Shown: in pieces, positions 16,756 through 25,385 of the stretch
Position numbering within the stretch: the stretch's first letter is position 1
How the letters are laid out: each line of letters begins with the position of its first letter
DNA from: Amycolatopsis sp. CA-230715
Lineage (GTDB): Bacteria > Actinomycetota > Actinomycetes > Mycobacteriales > Pseudonocardiaceae
Direction of reading: 5' to 3'
Length of the DNA stretch: 64,000 nt
NCBI RefSeq assembly: GCF_018736145.1
Contig: NZ_CP059997.1
Location: 3,099,501 to 3,163,500, forward strand
Position numbers and translations under genes: made by a program
The notes under the pieces: model-generated
What the model saw: the letters and a program-made list of their open reading frames with translations, nothing else
Databases searched by the model: none
What the model was told of the DNA's origin: nothing

Positions 16756-18510
16756 ATGCAGTTCCACAAGTACGACGTGGTGATCGTCGGCGCCGGTGGC
16801 GCCGGCATGCGCGCCGCGATCGAGTCGGGCCAGCGCGCCCGCACCGCGGTGCTCACCAAGCTGTACCCGACGCGCTCGCACACGGGCGCCGCGCAGGGCG
16901 GCATGTGCGCCGCGCTGGCGAACGTCGAAGAGGACAACTGGGAATGGCACACCTTCGACACGATCAAGGGCGGTGACTACCTGGTCGACCAGGACGCCGC
17001 CGAGATCATGGCGAAGGAGGCCATCGACGCTGTCCTCGACCTGGAGAAGATGGGCCTGCCGTTCAACCGGACGCCCGAAGGCAAGATCGACCAGCGCCGG
17101 TTCGGCGGCCACACCCGCGACCACGGGAAGGCCGCGGTGCGCCGCGCCTGCTACGCCGCGGACCGCACCGGCCACATGATTCTCCAGACGCTGTACCAGA
17201 ACTGCGTCAAGCACGGCACCGAGTTCTTCAACGAGTTCTACGTGCTCGACGTGAACCTGACGCCGGACGAGAACGGCAACCCGGTCGCCACCGGCGTCGT
17301 CGCCTACGAGCTGGCCACCGGCGAGCTGCACGTGTTCCACGCCAAGGCGATCGTGTTCGCCTCCGGTGGCGCGGGCAAGATCTTCAAGACCACCTCGAAC
17401 GCGCACACCCTCACCGGTGACGGCCTCGGCATCATCTTCCGCAAGGGCCTTCCGCTGGAGGATATGGAGTTCTTCCAGTTCCACCCGACCGGCCTCGCCG
17501 GGCTCGGGATCCTGATCTCCGAGGCCGTCCGCGGCGAGGGCGGGATCCTGCGCAACGTCGACGGCGAACGGTTCATGGAGCGCTACGCGCCGACCATCAA
17601 GGACCTCGCGCCGCGCGACATCGTCGCCAGGTCTATGGTGCAGGAAGTGCTGCAGGGCAGGGGATGCGGGCCGAACAAGGACTACGTGGTTCTCGACGTC
17701 ACGCACATCCCCGAGGAGACGCTGAACGCGAAACTCCCGGACATCATGGAGTTCTCGCGCACCTACCTCGGCGTCGACCCGGTGACCGAGCCGGTGCCGG
17801 TGTTCCCGACCTGCCACTACGTGATGGGCGGCATCCCCACCAACATCCACGGCGAAGCGTTGCGGGACAACGAAAACGTGATCCCCGGGCTGTACGCCGC
17901 GGGTGAGGTCGCGTGCGTTTCGGTGCACGGTTCGAACCGGCTGGGCACCAACTCGCTGCTCGACATCAACGTGTTCGGCCGCCGCGCCGGGATCGCGGCC
18001 GCGGAGTACGCGCTGGGCCACGATTTCGTCGAGATGCCGGAAAACCCGACGACGGTGGTCGAGGACCAGCTCTCGCTGCTGCTCTCGGAGCACGGCAACG
18101 AGCGCGTCGCCGACATCCGCACCGAGCTGCAGGCCACAATGGACTCGCACGCGTCGGTGTACCGCACCGAGGAGACCCTCAAGCAGGCGCTCACCGACGT
18201 GCAGGCGCTGAAGGACCGCTACCAGCGGATCACCGTGGCGGACAAGGGCAAGCGGTACAACACCGACCTGCTCGAAGCCGTCGAACTCGGCTTCCTGCTC
18301 GAACTGGCCGAGGTTCTCGTCGTCGGCGCGCTGGCGCGCAAGGAATCCCGCGGCGGGCACGCGCGCGAGGACTACCCGAACCGCGACGACACGAACTTCA
18401 TGCGGCACACCATGGCCTACAAGGAGGGCGAGGGCCTGCGGTCCGAGATCCGCCTCGACTACAAGCCGGTGACGTTCACCCGCTACGAACCGATGGAGCG
18501 GAAGTACTGA
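16756..18510 (+). CDS. sdhA: Succinate dehydrogenase flavoprotein subunit
   Basis: A 584-aa catalytic subunit oxidising succinate to fumarate. It has the FAD motif VVIVGAGGAGMRAAIESGQ and the flavin-attachment His in SHTGAAQGGMCAAL. It also has active-site segments FQFHPTGLAGLGILISEAVRG and THIPEETL, and the C-terminal HGSNRLGTNSLLDINVFGRR. GGGAGA precedes the ATG. Its TGA overlaps the sdhB ATG (TGATG). Length and motifs are complete. Confidence 0.97.
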   Translation: MQFHKYDVVIVGAGGAGMRAAIESGQRARTAVLTKLYPTRSHTGAAQGGMCAALANVEEDNWEWHTFDTIKGGDYLVDQDAAEIMAKEAIDAVLDLEKMGLPFNRTPEGKIDQRRFGGHTRDHGKAAVRRACYAADRTGHMILQTLYQNCVKHGTEFFNEFYVLDVNLTPDENGNPVATGVVAYELATGELHVFHAKAIVFASGGAGKIFKTTSNAHTLTGDGLGIIFRKGLPLEDMEFFQFHPTGLAGLGILISEAVRGEGGILRNVDGERFMERYAPTIKDLAPRDIVARSMVQEVLQGRGCGPNKDYVVLDVTHIPEETLNAKLPDIMEFSRTYLGVDPVTEPVPVFPTCHYVMGGIPTNIHGEALRDNENVIPGLYAAGEVACVSVHGSNRLGTNSLLDINVFGRRAGIAAAEYALGHDFVEMPENPTTVVEDQLSLLLSEHGNERVADIRTELQATMDSHASVYRTEETLKQALTDVQALKDRYQRITVADKGKRYNTDLLEAVELGFLLELAEVLVVGALARKESRGGHAREDYPNRDDTNFMRHTMAYKEGEGLRSEIRLDYKPVTFTRYEPMERKY

Positions 18511-19283
18511 TGAGCACGGCAACCACCGAGACCGCGACGGAGTCCACTTCGGACGAGCACAAGCCGGTCACCGTCACGCTGAAGATCCTCCGGTTCAACC
18601 CGGAAGTCGACGAAGAGGCGCACTGGGAGTCCTACGACGTCCCCGCGCAGCGCACCGACCGGCTGCTGAACCTGCTGTTCTACGTCAAGGACTACCTGGA
18701 CGGCACGTTCTCGTTCCGGCGCTCGTGCGCGCACGGCGTGTGCGGCTCGGACGCGATGCAGATCAACGGCATCAACCGGTTGGCCTGCAAGGTTTTGATG
18801 AAGGACCTGTTCGCCAAGGATGGCAAGCAGACCACCATCACCATCGCGCCGATCAAGGGCCTTCCGGTGCTGAAGGACCTCTACGTCGACATGGAGCCGT
18901 TCTTCGAGGCGTACCGCGCGGTGAAGCCGTACCTCATCGCCTACGGCAACGAGCCGACGCGCGAGCGGATCCAGTCGGCCGCGGACCGCGAGCGGTTCGA
19001 CGACACCACGAAGTGCATCCTGTGCGCGTGCTGCACGACGTCGTGCCCGGTCTACTGGAACGACGGCTCGTACTTCGGCCCGGCCGCGATCGTCAACGCG
19101 CACCGGTTCATCTTCGACTCGCGCGACGAAGGCTCCGAAGAACGGCTGGACATCCTCAACGACGCCGAGGGCGTGTGGCGCTGCCGCACCACCTTCAACT
19201 GCACCGACGCCTGCCCGCGAGGCATCCAGGTGACGAAGGCGATCCAGGAAGTGAAGCGCGCCCTCCTCTTCAAGCGCGTCTGA
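18510..19283 (+). CDS. sdhB: Succinate dehydrogenase iron-sulfur subunit
   Basis: A 257-aa electron-transfer subunit. The cysteine patterns for all three clusters are intact: [2Fe-2S] in SCAHGVCGSDAM with a fourth Cys in NRLACKV, [4Fe-4S] in CILCACCTTSCPV, and [3Fe-4S] in CRTTFNCTDACPRGI. The ATG overlaps the sdhA stop by one base. It relays electrons from SdhA FAD to the quinone site. A 38-bp palindromic terminator follows the gene by 15 bp. Confidence 0.97.
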   Translation: MSTATTETATESTSDEHKPVTVTLKILRFNPEVDEEAHWESYDVPAQRTDRLLNLLFYVKDYLDGTFSFRRSCAHGVCGSDAMQINGINRLACKVLMKDLFAKDGKQTTITIAPIKGLPVLKDLYVDMEPFFEAYRAVKPYLIAYGNEPTRERIQSAADRERFDDTTKCILCACCTTSCPVYWNDGSYFGPAAIVNAHRFIFDSRDEGSEERLDILNDAEGVWRCRTTFNCTDACPRGIQVTKAIQEVKRALLFKRV

Positions 19284-19298
19284 GGTTTCTTCCTTCCG

Positions 19299-19336
19299 AC
19301 GGCCACGAAGTTAGGGTACCCTAACTTCGTGGCCGT
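19299..19336. terminator. Perfect 38-bp palindrome after sdhB
   Basis: ACGGCCACGAAGTTAGGGT and its exact complement meet at GTAC with no unpaired spacer in the DNA, followed by TTTTCG. It is an excellent terminator for the sdh operon. The centre, TTAGGGTACCCTAA, also looks like a regulator half-site pair, but the downstream position favours termination. Confidence 0.85.
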
Positions 19337-19958
19337 TTTCGTGCGCCTGACCGGAATCGCCGGTGTCGTGGCGTCCCGGACACCGTCGGCTCCTAGCTCG
19401 CGTCGTCGACCGGCCAGCTCAGGTGGGGCGCACTCGCCGGGGTGCTGACCGCGCCGCTCTACCTCGCCGCCGTCTGGCACCTCTACCGCGGCATCCGCCC
19501 GCGGGCCGCGCACTCGCCGTCCCTCCCGCCGTCGCACTGGCCGCGAGCTGGGCGATCGCGCCGTTCATCCACGGTTCGTTCTACTGCTGGGGCGAGACCT
19601 ACCGCGCGGCGGAATCGCTCGGCGACGACCGCGCGGGCGTCGACCGGCTGCTCGCCATGGCCGACGACTTCGGCACGGCGATCACCGTCGCCTATTGGGT
19701 CAACGGCATCCTCGTCGGGCTCGCCTCGCTGTGGATCGTGGCACTGATCGTCCGCGGTCGCACCGCTTATCCCGCTGGGCGGTACCCGCGTCACCGGGAA
19801 TCAGCCTGCTGCTCGGTTTCGCGATCGCCGCCCTGCTCGGCGGCACGATCTTCCAGGGCGCGGCCCTGAGCATCGGCCACCTGCTGACCTTCGCGCTGAG
19901 CACGATCCTGCTGTGGAACGCGCACAGCTCCCGTCCACCGTCTCCCTCGTTTACCTGA
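19329..19958 (+). pseudogene. Frameshifted remnant of a DUF6796-like membrane protein
   Basis: Four collinear pieces of one membrane protein lie in different frames. They are VRLTGIAGVV (from 19329), GALAGVLTAPLYLAAVWHLY (about 19400-19505), a piece with ASWAIAPFIHGSFYCWGETY through WIVALIVRGRTAYPA (about 19517-19780), and SLLLGFAIAALLGGTIFQGA to the stop at 19958. The order and the HGSFY/TAYP landmarks resemble DUF6796 family proteins. At least three frameshifts plus a stop after the N-terminal piece mean it cannot make the full protein. Its first codons sit in the sdh terminator. Confidence 0.7.
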
Positions 19959-20108
19959 CAAGAAGTACCCACACCACTACTATCAGTTTGTCGACTAGTC
20001 GATGGTTGGAGGAGCCGTCGAAAGAGGACACGCAGCGCCCCGCTCTTCGCCTGGACGCGTTCGCCACGTCCAGGAGGTCGAGCGCGGCGGGAATCGAGGG
20101 GTGGGGAA
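19959..20108 (+). promoter_or_regulatory. Promoter region of the type VII substrate-like operon
   Basis: An AT-richer 150-bp region containing the 12-bp perfect palindrome TCGACTAGTCGA at 19991-20002, a possible operator. The ribosome-binding site GAGGGGTGGGG is immediately before the first gene. Confidence 0.4.
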
Positions 20109-20480
20109 ATGGTGCATCAAGGCGACGAGTTCGGCGTTGACCTGTACGAACTGGAAAGAGTCGCAAAGGTGGACTTTCCGGTGGTCTCGGCCGATTACGG
20201 CGATGCGATCGGAAGCTGCGACCGGGTTCTCGACGGGCTCGGCCAAGCGATGCGGCGCCCTGAGCATTTCGGCGGCGACGCGCTCGGGCCGGTCTACCGG
20301 GCTTATCTCGATCTACACGATGCCGCAGTGGGACTCCTGAAGGAAACCAGGAGAAATCTTGATGACACGGCCACAGCACTGGACAGAGCTGCGCAGCTTT
20401 ACGCCGAACGCGATCAGGAAGCAGGGGACACGCTGAACCGCCGCGCGCAGTCCGATCCAGAACTGGGTGGTAAACGATGA
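20109..20480 (+). CDS. Type VII secretion-associated helical protein (EspC/WXG100-like)
   Basis: A 123-aa mostly helical protein. The pattern of a small N-terminal helix, a glycine-bearing turn (HFGGDALGPVYRAY) and a second long helix (LLKETRRNLDDTATALDRAA) resembles ESX/WXG100-superfamily small proteins such as EspC-type T7SS targets. No strict WXG is present. ATG 20109 follows a purine-rich site; GTG 20112 is also possible. The stop overlaps the next start as ATGA, so the two products are probably made in equal amounts and may form a heterodimer. This is inference from shape and context. Confidence 0.6.
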   Translation: MVHQGDEFGVDLYELERVAKVDFPVVSADYGDAIGSCDRVLDGLGQAMRRPEHFGGDALGPVYRAYLDLHDAAVGLLKETRRNLDDTATALDRAAQLYAERDQEAGDTLNRRAQSDPELGGKR

Positions 20481-21400
20481 ATTTTGACCAGCTCATGCAG
20501 TGCGCAAAGGACATCAACGACAAGGCCCTCGAACTGGCAATGACGGAACTTTCCCAGAAAAAATCAGAAAAATTTCCAGGGAGTAACGAATACAATCAGA
20601 TCAGACAGCGCTACGCCTTCATAGAGCCACTGTTTGAACCATTTTCCAGACTGCCTGATCCAACGAGGTACGATCCGTTGATCGCCGACCTGAACGCAGC
20701 CATGGGAAATCTGCGCACCGAGTCCGGCCAAACTACCGAGCTCACCAAAGACGTGAGCCTGGCCAACCCACACCTCGACAAAATGACGACCGACGGCGGC
20801 TACCTGCAAGGCTGGAACGGCGAAGCCGCAATGGCTTTCAAAGCCAACTTCATCGACACCTTCAAAACGATCTCCGGAAATCAGTTCGCCGCGTTGTCAA
20901 CCCTGAAAGGGGTCCTCCAGGCACACCAGGAAATGTGGTCAACGGCACGCAAGGACATCACAAAAATTGCCAATGACACGAAGGACGCGCTCGACAACGC
21001 TGGCGGGTGCGACAAGAACGAGTGGAGTTTTGCATTCTCGGTACTCTCTGCGGTCACCGCAGTCGGCGGAGTAGTGGTCACCGTCGCAACCGCGGGGGCT
21101 GGCCTACCAGTGACGTTTCCGGCGATCGGAGCTGCATCGTCCACGGGCAGCGCGGCCATAGCCGGAATCACGGCATCAGGAGACTCGGCCGACACGATAA
21201 TAAACTCGATGAGGCAGGCGGTCGACGACCTCACCAAACACATTCAAGAGGTCGAAACGCAGCACATCGAACTCAAAATACGAGGACTGATCGACTGCAT
21301 ACACGGGAACAAAGACAGACTCGTCAGCACCCGCCCCAACCTGGCCGGAATGAACGACCGCGACCTCACCGGCGACCGCGGCATGGGCAAGTCGGACTAG
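20477..21400 (+). CDS. WXG-type T7SS substrate with hydrophobic centre
   Basis: A 307-aa protein. A WXG-like turn occurs in the middle of the helical N-terminal half (GYLQGWNGEAAMAFKANF, about residues 108-125). A hydrophobic Gly/Ala/Val-rich segment (VLSAVTAVGGVVVTVATAGA to about residue 240) could insert into a membrane, and a charged helical C-terminus follows. The layout recalls EspB-like or LXG-like type VII substrates. The GC content is visibly lower than in flanking core genes. No EccC ATPase or mycosin is encoded nearby, so export would need a machine elsewhere. The catalytic function is unknown. Confidence 0.6.
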   Translation: MNFDQLMQCAKDINDKALELAMTELSQKKSEKFPGSNEYNQIRQRYAFIEPLFEPFSRLPDPTRYDPLIADLNAAMGNLRTESGQTTELTKDVSLANPHLDKMTTDGGYLQGWNGEAAMAFKANFIDTFKTISGNQFAALSTLKGVLQAHQEMWSTARKDITKIANDTKDALDNAGGCDKNEWSFAFSVLSAVTAVGGVVVTVATAGAGLPVTFPAIGAASSTGSAAIAGITASGDSADTIINSMRQAVDDLTKHIQEVETQHIELKIRGLIDCIHGNKDRLVSTRPNLAGMNDRDLTGDRGMGKSD

Positions 21401-21412
21401 CGACAGGAGAAT

Positions 21413-21904
21413 ATGGTGGTGGATCTGGCTGAGAGGTTGGGCCAAATCCGGGTACGTGTTCGTGCGCCCGGAACTGAAATCGAAGCAGAGCTACGTGGAC
21501 GTACTGGCATCTCGTTGTCATTCGAGGAAAGCGTCTACGAGTTCATCGATGAGTCCGCACTGGAGAGAGCGCTGGCCAGTATCGCACGACTACTGTGGGC
21601 CGGGTGGCGAAGGCAATACCTGAGCGCGATCGACGAGACGAGCCTGAGCATCGATGCGAACGATTTCCGGGATTCAAACTTCATCGCCGATCGAGCCAGA
21701 ATTGAGGCTATCGGCACCTCCAGCGACGAACGGATCGTGATCACCACGGTGGGCATGGAGAACTTCGCGGTTCACATCGAACCCGGCACCGTGCGCGAAG
21801 TGCCCGAGGACCAGTTCGCCACGAAGGCCTCCGCCGCGGCCACGAAGTTGATCCAGGACTTCCAGGCCAAGGTCAGCGAACTCAAGAAGCGGTACTACGA
21901 ATGA
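21413..21904 (+). CDS. Uncharacterised T7SS-operon protein
   Basis: A 163-aa protein from ATG 21413, after GACAGGAGAAT; GTG 21416 and 21419 are alternatives. It starts LAERLGQIRVRVRAPGTEIE and contains FIDESALERALASIARLL, a beta-strand/helix pattern faintly similar to YbaB-like proteins seen in actinobacterial T7SS loci. It ends in a helix rich in Lys/Arg. It begins 12 bp after the WXG-type gene and overlaps the next gene as ATGA. A chaperone or accessory role for the substrate is plausible, but nothing in the sequence proves it. Confidence 0.5.
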   Translation: MVVDLAERLGQIRVRVRAPGTEIEAELRGRTGISLSFEESVYEFIDESALERALASIARLLWAGWRRQYLSAIDETSLSIDANDFRDSNFIADRARIEAIGTSSDERIVITTVGMENFAVHIEPGTVREVPEDQFATKASAAATKLIQDFQAKVSELKKRYYE

Positions 21905-22749
21905 CGAAGCGCAAACTGCTGCTGCTGGCAATCGTGGTGGCGGTGGCCGCGGCTGCCGGGATCACGGCAGTGGTGTGGTCCACGACCAGCGACGACTCGG
22001 CATCGAAGCCGTGCGATATCCCGAATTCGATCAAGGAACAACCGATGTCGGCGAGGACAGCGCCGACGAGCGGCGGGATCGTGGTCGAGGAAACCGGGGT
22101 CTCACCGTCAGGTCTGGCGAGCATGGGAGCGGTGCTGCGCAACACCAGCGACCACATCGCCTACCGGACCAGAGTGACCCTCAAGGTGTTCCTCGTCGTG
22201 AACGGAATACCGCAGGGACCTCTTCAAGGCTCCTTGATGACCATGGAGATCCCGGTGATGCTGCCGGGCCAGCGAGCAGGTCTCGGCAGGCCGATCATCA
22301 ATGTCAACGCGGCGACCAAGGTGACTTCGGCCGACGTCGACCTGCAAACGACGACCTGGTTGCCCAACGGCGCCCTCGGCGGTTTCACTGCGATAGCGGA
22401 CACCTACGAGTCCACCAGCCGGGTCGGCTTGTCCCCACCGGCGGACAGCGTGCGCTACACCGAGCGTTCGGACAACTGCCGGGCCCTGTCCAGCCGCCGC
22501 ACCGGCGTGGTGTTCCGCGACTCGAACGGAAAGATCGTCGGCGGCGACCTCGTCCCGCCGGACGGCAAGGGCAATCCGGCGGGCACCCGGTACGAGCCCC
22601 CGGCGAGCCCCTCGTGCGCACCGGGCGAGCGCAGCACCTGGATCGTGCCGTTGGCGGAAATCCCGCAGACCGCGGACGACAAGCGCACCGAGCTGTACTC
22701 CTACTGCGACCTCAACACCCCGTCGCCTGACGTGAACGACGTGTTCTGA
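21901..22749 (+). CDS. Membrane-anchored extracellular protein of the T7SS-like operon
   Basis: A 282-aa protein with an N-terminal transmembrane anchor (KLLLLAIVVAVAAAAGITAVVW) and a ~250-residue extracytoplasmic beta-rich domain. The segment AVLRNTSDHIAYRTRVTLKV resembles FxLYD/DUF4352-type folds on Gram-positive cell surfaces. Four cysteines (CDIP, NCRA, SCAPG, YCDL) could form two disulfides. Its start overlaps the preceding stop (ATGA), and it closes the four-gene operon. The role is unknown. Confidence 0.6.
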   Translation: MTKRKLLLLAIVVAVAAAAGITAVVWSTTSDDSASKPCDIPNSIKEQPMSARTAPTSGGIVVEETGVSPSGLASMGAVLRNTSDHIAYRTRVTLKVFLVVNGIPQGPLQGSLMTMEIPVMLPGQRAGLGRPIINVNAATKVTSADVDLQTTTWLPNGALGGFTAIADTYESTSRVGLSPPADSVRYTERSDNCRALSSRRTGVVFRDSNGKIVGGDLVPPDGKGNPAGTRYEPPASPSCAPGERSTWIVPLAEIPQTADDKRTELYSYCDLNTPSPDVNDVF

Positions 22750-22770
22750 CCGGGCGCCTACGGTGAAGCG

Positions 22771-23109
22771 GTGAAAGCCGAGTACGAGTTCTTCGCCGCC
22801 GACGAGGTCCAGTGGACGGAGACCGAGCAGGTCGGCGTGACCGAGCGGGTCCTCAGCCGCGACCCCGAGGACCCCGCGATCCTGACGCGACTCGCCCGGT
22901 GGGCACCGGGTCTCGACACTTCATTCGATGGAGTGATCACGCACGACTACGTCGAAGAGGTGTACCTCCTCGACGGCGAGCTGCACGACCTGACGCTGGA
23001 CCGCACGTTCCGCGCGGGCGAGTTCGCGATGCGGCGGCCCGGCATGCGGCACGGCCCGTACCGCACGGCAACCGGCTGCCTCATGCTCGAAACGCGCTAC
23101 CGCCCCTAA
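22771..23109 (+). CDS. Small cupin-domain protein
   Basis: A 112-aa single-domain cupin from GTG 22771. It has the two-strand motifs HDYVEEVYLLDGELHDL and FRAGEFAMRRPGMRHGPY, containing the His/Glu residues that usually bind a metal. It resembles the ChrR-like anti-sigma cupin and acetylacetone-cleaving cupin groups but has no anti-sigma zinc domain. The ribosome-binding site is weak. Its stop overlaps the stop of the convergent SCO4848-like gene by 3 bp. Confidence 0.75.
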   Translation: MKAEYEFFAADEVQWTETEQVGVTERVLSRDPEDPAILTRLARWAPGLDTSFDGVITHDYVEEVYLLDGELHDLTLDRTFRAGEFAMRRPGMRHGPYRTATGCLMLETRYRP

Positions 23110-23351
23110 TCCCCGGCGGGCGCCGATTCACGACGTTTAGCCCGCAAACCGCGCAGGCCCAGCACGCCGATGATGGTGCCGAGCACGAACGAGACGACGG
23201 TCAGCACGGCGTGCACGATGAAGTACGCGGTGGGCGAGCCGTCGGCGGCCCAGGCGCGGTCGCTGTCCCACAGGTTCTTGGCGAAGGTGATCCAGATGAT
23301 CCACGACCAGACGCCGAAGGCCAGCAGGAACAGAGAGGTGCGTCGCGACAT
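23106..23351 (-). CDS. SCO4848-family membrane protein
   Basis: An 81-aa protein with two transmembrane helices: FLLAFGVWSWIIWITFAKNLW, and YFIVHAVLTVVSFVLGTIIG followed by VLGLRGLRA. The sequence closely matches the actinobacterial family named after S. coelicolor SCO4848. In Streptomyces it lies next to a D-Ala-D-Ala carboxypeptidase gene, as here (divergent DacA at 23392). The conserved linkage suggests a cell-envelope role, but no activity is known. Confidence 0.9.
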   Translation of the reverse strand: MSRRTSLFLLAFGVWSWIIWITFAKNLWDSDRAWAADGSPTAYFIVHAVLTVVSFVLGTIIGVLGLRGLRAKRRESAPAGD

Positions 23352-23391
23352 GCCTCGATTATCGCGCGCGTGCTTCAGTTAGCCTGCTCGG

Positions 23392-24639
23392 GTGCACAGC
23401 GCTTCCCGCCGGTCGCTCCCGGTTCTCGTCCTGGCCCTGTTGTCCGGTTTGCTCGCCCTGACCGCGGGCCCGGCCGCGGCCTCGAAGCCGACGCCGAAGG
23501 TCCCCGCGCCGCCCGCCGCGTGCGCGAACAAGGAGACGCCGCCTCCTCCGGTCGACACCTCCGAGAAGCCCGCGCCCGGTAAGGCCGCCCCGAGCCCGCT
23601 GCCGGTGCCAGCCCAGCCCGCGGGCGGGCCGCGCATGGGCGACTGCGGCATCGTCGTCCCCGACGGCGCACTGAACCCGCCGGACACCACCGCCGCGTCG
23701 TGGCTCGTGCAGGACCTCGACACCGGCGCGGTGATCGCGGCGAAGGACCCGCACGCCCGTGAACGGCCCGCGTCGCTGATCAAGACGCTGCTCGGGCTCG
23801 TGGTGGTCTCCGAGCTGAAACCGGATCAGGTGATCACGCCGACCAAGGAGGACGCCAGCCAGGAGTGCACCTGCGTCGGCATCACCGCCGGCACGCCCTA
23901 CACCGTCGACCAGCTCCTCCACGGGCTGCTCATGCACTCCGGCAACGACGTCGCGCACACCTTCGCGACCGCGCTCGGGGGCGTCGACGCGGCCACCGCC
24001 AAGATGAACGCGCTCGCCGCGTCGATCGGCGCGACCGACACGCACGCCGCCACCCCGTCCGGTTTGGACGGTCCGGGAATGTCCACTTCGGCCTTCGACC
24101 TGAGCGTGATCTTCCACCAGGCGATGAAGCACCGCGAGTTCGCGAACGCGGTGGGCACCAAGGAGTTCCAGTTCCCCGGCGCGCCGGGCAAGCCCCCGTT
24201 CCCGATCTACAACGACAACAAGCTCCTCGGCCACTACCCCGGCTTCCTCGGCGGGAAGACCGGGTTCACCGACGACGCCCGCCACACCTACGTCGGCGGC
24301 GCCGACCAGAACGGCAAGCGCCTCGCCGTGGTCATGATGCGGGCCGAGCAGCGCCCGACCAAGGTCGTCGACCAGGCGGCGCAGCTGCTGGACTACGGGT
24401 TCGGGCTGACGAAGGCCGGCGCGCAGCCGGTCGGCCAGCTGACCGGACCGGCGCAGGCCATCGACCCGAACACCGGGCAGCCGGCCGGATCGGCCAACGG
24501 ATCGACGAACGCCGCGACGGCGAAGGACGACCCGTTCGGCGTGACCGGCTGGGTGCTGACCCTCGTCGTCGCGGTGCTCATCGTGGTGGGCTTCATCGTC
24601 GGCCACCGGCGCAAGCAGCTCAGCGTGCCGCAGGACTGA
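23392..24639 (+). CDS. dacA: D-alanyl-D-alanine carboxypeptidase (DacA type)
   Basis: A 415-aa class C low-molecular-mass PBP trimming peptidoglycan pentapeptides. It has a Sec signal peptide, a Pro-rich linker, then the serine triad motifs: SLIK (about residues 128-131), SGN in LMHSGNDVAH and KTG in GGKTGFTDDA. A C-terminal transmembrane helix (WVLTLVVAVLIVVGFIVG) anchors it with a short basic tail. The GTG 23392 has little upstream leader and no clear Shine-Dalgarno, so a leaderless mRNA is possible. The 3' end overlaps the convergent VC0807-family gene by 20 bp. Confidence 0.93.
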   Translation: MHSASRRSLPVLVLALLSGLLALTAGPAAASKPTPKVPAPPAACANKETPPPPVDTSEKPAPGKAAPSPLPVPAQPAGGPRMGDCGIVVPDGALNPPDTTAASWLVQDLDTGAVIAAKDPHARERPASLIKTLLGLVVVSELKPDQVITPTKEDASQECTCVGITAGTPYTVDQLLHGLLMHSGNDVAHTFATALGGVDAATAKMNALAASIGATDTHAATPSGLDGPGMSTSAFDLSVIFHQAMKHREFANAVGTKEFQFPGAPGKPPFPIYNDNKLLGHYPGFLGGKTGFTDDARHTYVGGADQNGKRLAVVMMRAEQRPTKVVDQAAQLLDYGFGLTKAGAQPVGQLTGPAQAIDPNTGQPAGSANGSTNAATAKDDPFGVTGWVLTLVVAVLIVVGFIVGHRRKQLSVPQD

Positions 24640-25294
24640 GCTCGCGCTCGACGGCCGCCTCCAGCGGGTGCGCCAGCACCCCGCTGAGCACCATGGCCCC
24701 GGCCATCGTGCCGATCATCATCACCGTCGAGAGCCACACCATCGTCGATACCGGCACGGTGAAGGCGAGTGCGACCCGCACCAGGCATTCGGCGAACAGC
24801 AGCACGCCCCACATCCGCGTGATGCGCAGTTCGGCGCGCTGGAAGGCGCCGTCGGTGGCGGACAGCCGCAGCCAGGCCGCGCGCGCGGCCTCGGTCTTGG
24901 CGACGAACGGCCGCATGCCCTCGGAGATCACCGGCTTCCCGACGAGCGAAGCGATCAGAAGGCCGATACCGACCACACCGGAGCCGAACGCGTCCTTGGC
25001 GATCATGAACCGCGCGTCGCCGGAGAGGAACGACAACGCGATCCCGGCGAGGCTGGTGACCAGGACGAGCGTCGCGATCAGTTCGAGGCGGCGGTAGCGG
25101 GCCAGGCTGTGGAGCGTGCGGGCCGCGACGACGAGCGCACCGGCACCGAGCGCCCACACGTCGGAGACGCCGAAACCGGAGTGCAGCCCGTAGTACAGCG
25201 CCAGCGGCGCGCCGATGTCGATCAGCAGCGGGCGGAGCGCGTCCCGCGGCGACTGGTCGGACGAAGCAGGCGCGGGTGCGGTCACGGTGGTCAT
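24620..25294 (-). CDS. VC0807-family integral membrane protein
   Basis: A 224-aa protein with about five or six transmembrane segments. The opening DALRPLLIDIGAPLALYYGL followed by DVWALGAGALVVAARTL is the VC0807 family hallmark. Two membrane pairs follow, and a loop FVAKTEAARAAWLRLSATDG. This family is widespread in actinobacteria with no proven function; intracellular septation-type or transport roles have been guessed. It overlaps the convergent dacA gene at the 3' end. Confidence 0.8.
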   Translation of the reverse strand: MTTVTAPAPASSDQSPRDALRPLLIDIGAPLALYYGLHSGFGVSDVWALGAGALVVAARTLHSLARYRRLELIATLVLVTSLAGIALSFLSGDARFMIAKDAFGSGVVGIGLLIASLVGKPVISEGMRPFVAKTEAARAAWLRLSATDGAFQRAELRITRMWGVLLFAECLVRVALAFTVPVSTMVWLSTVMMIGTMAGAMVLSGVLAHPLEAAVERELSPAAR

Positions 25295-25385
25295 CTCGTC
25301 TCCTCGAGTTCTTGGCTACCTCGAGGTTCTCCCGCGACGGCCCCGCGTTCGAAGATGATTCGTCGTCATCGGGGCACGACGAATG

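Noticed and set aside
19299..19336. Iron-box (IdeR/DtxR-type) operator in TTAGGGTACCCTAA
   Set aside because: The element lies downstream of sdhB as the centre of a 38-bp perfect palindrome followed by TTTT. The next reading frame is a pseudogene, so terminator is the better explanation.
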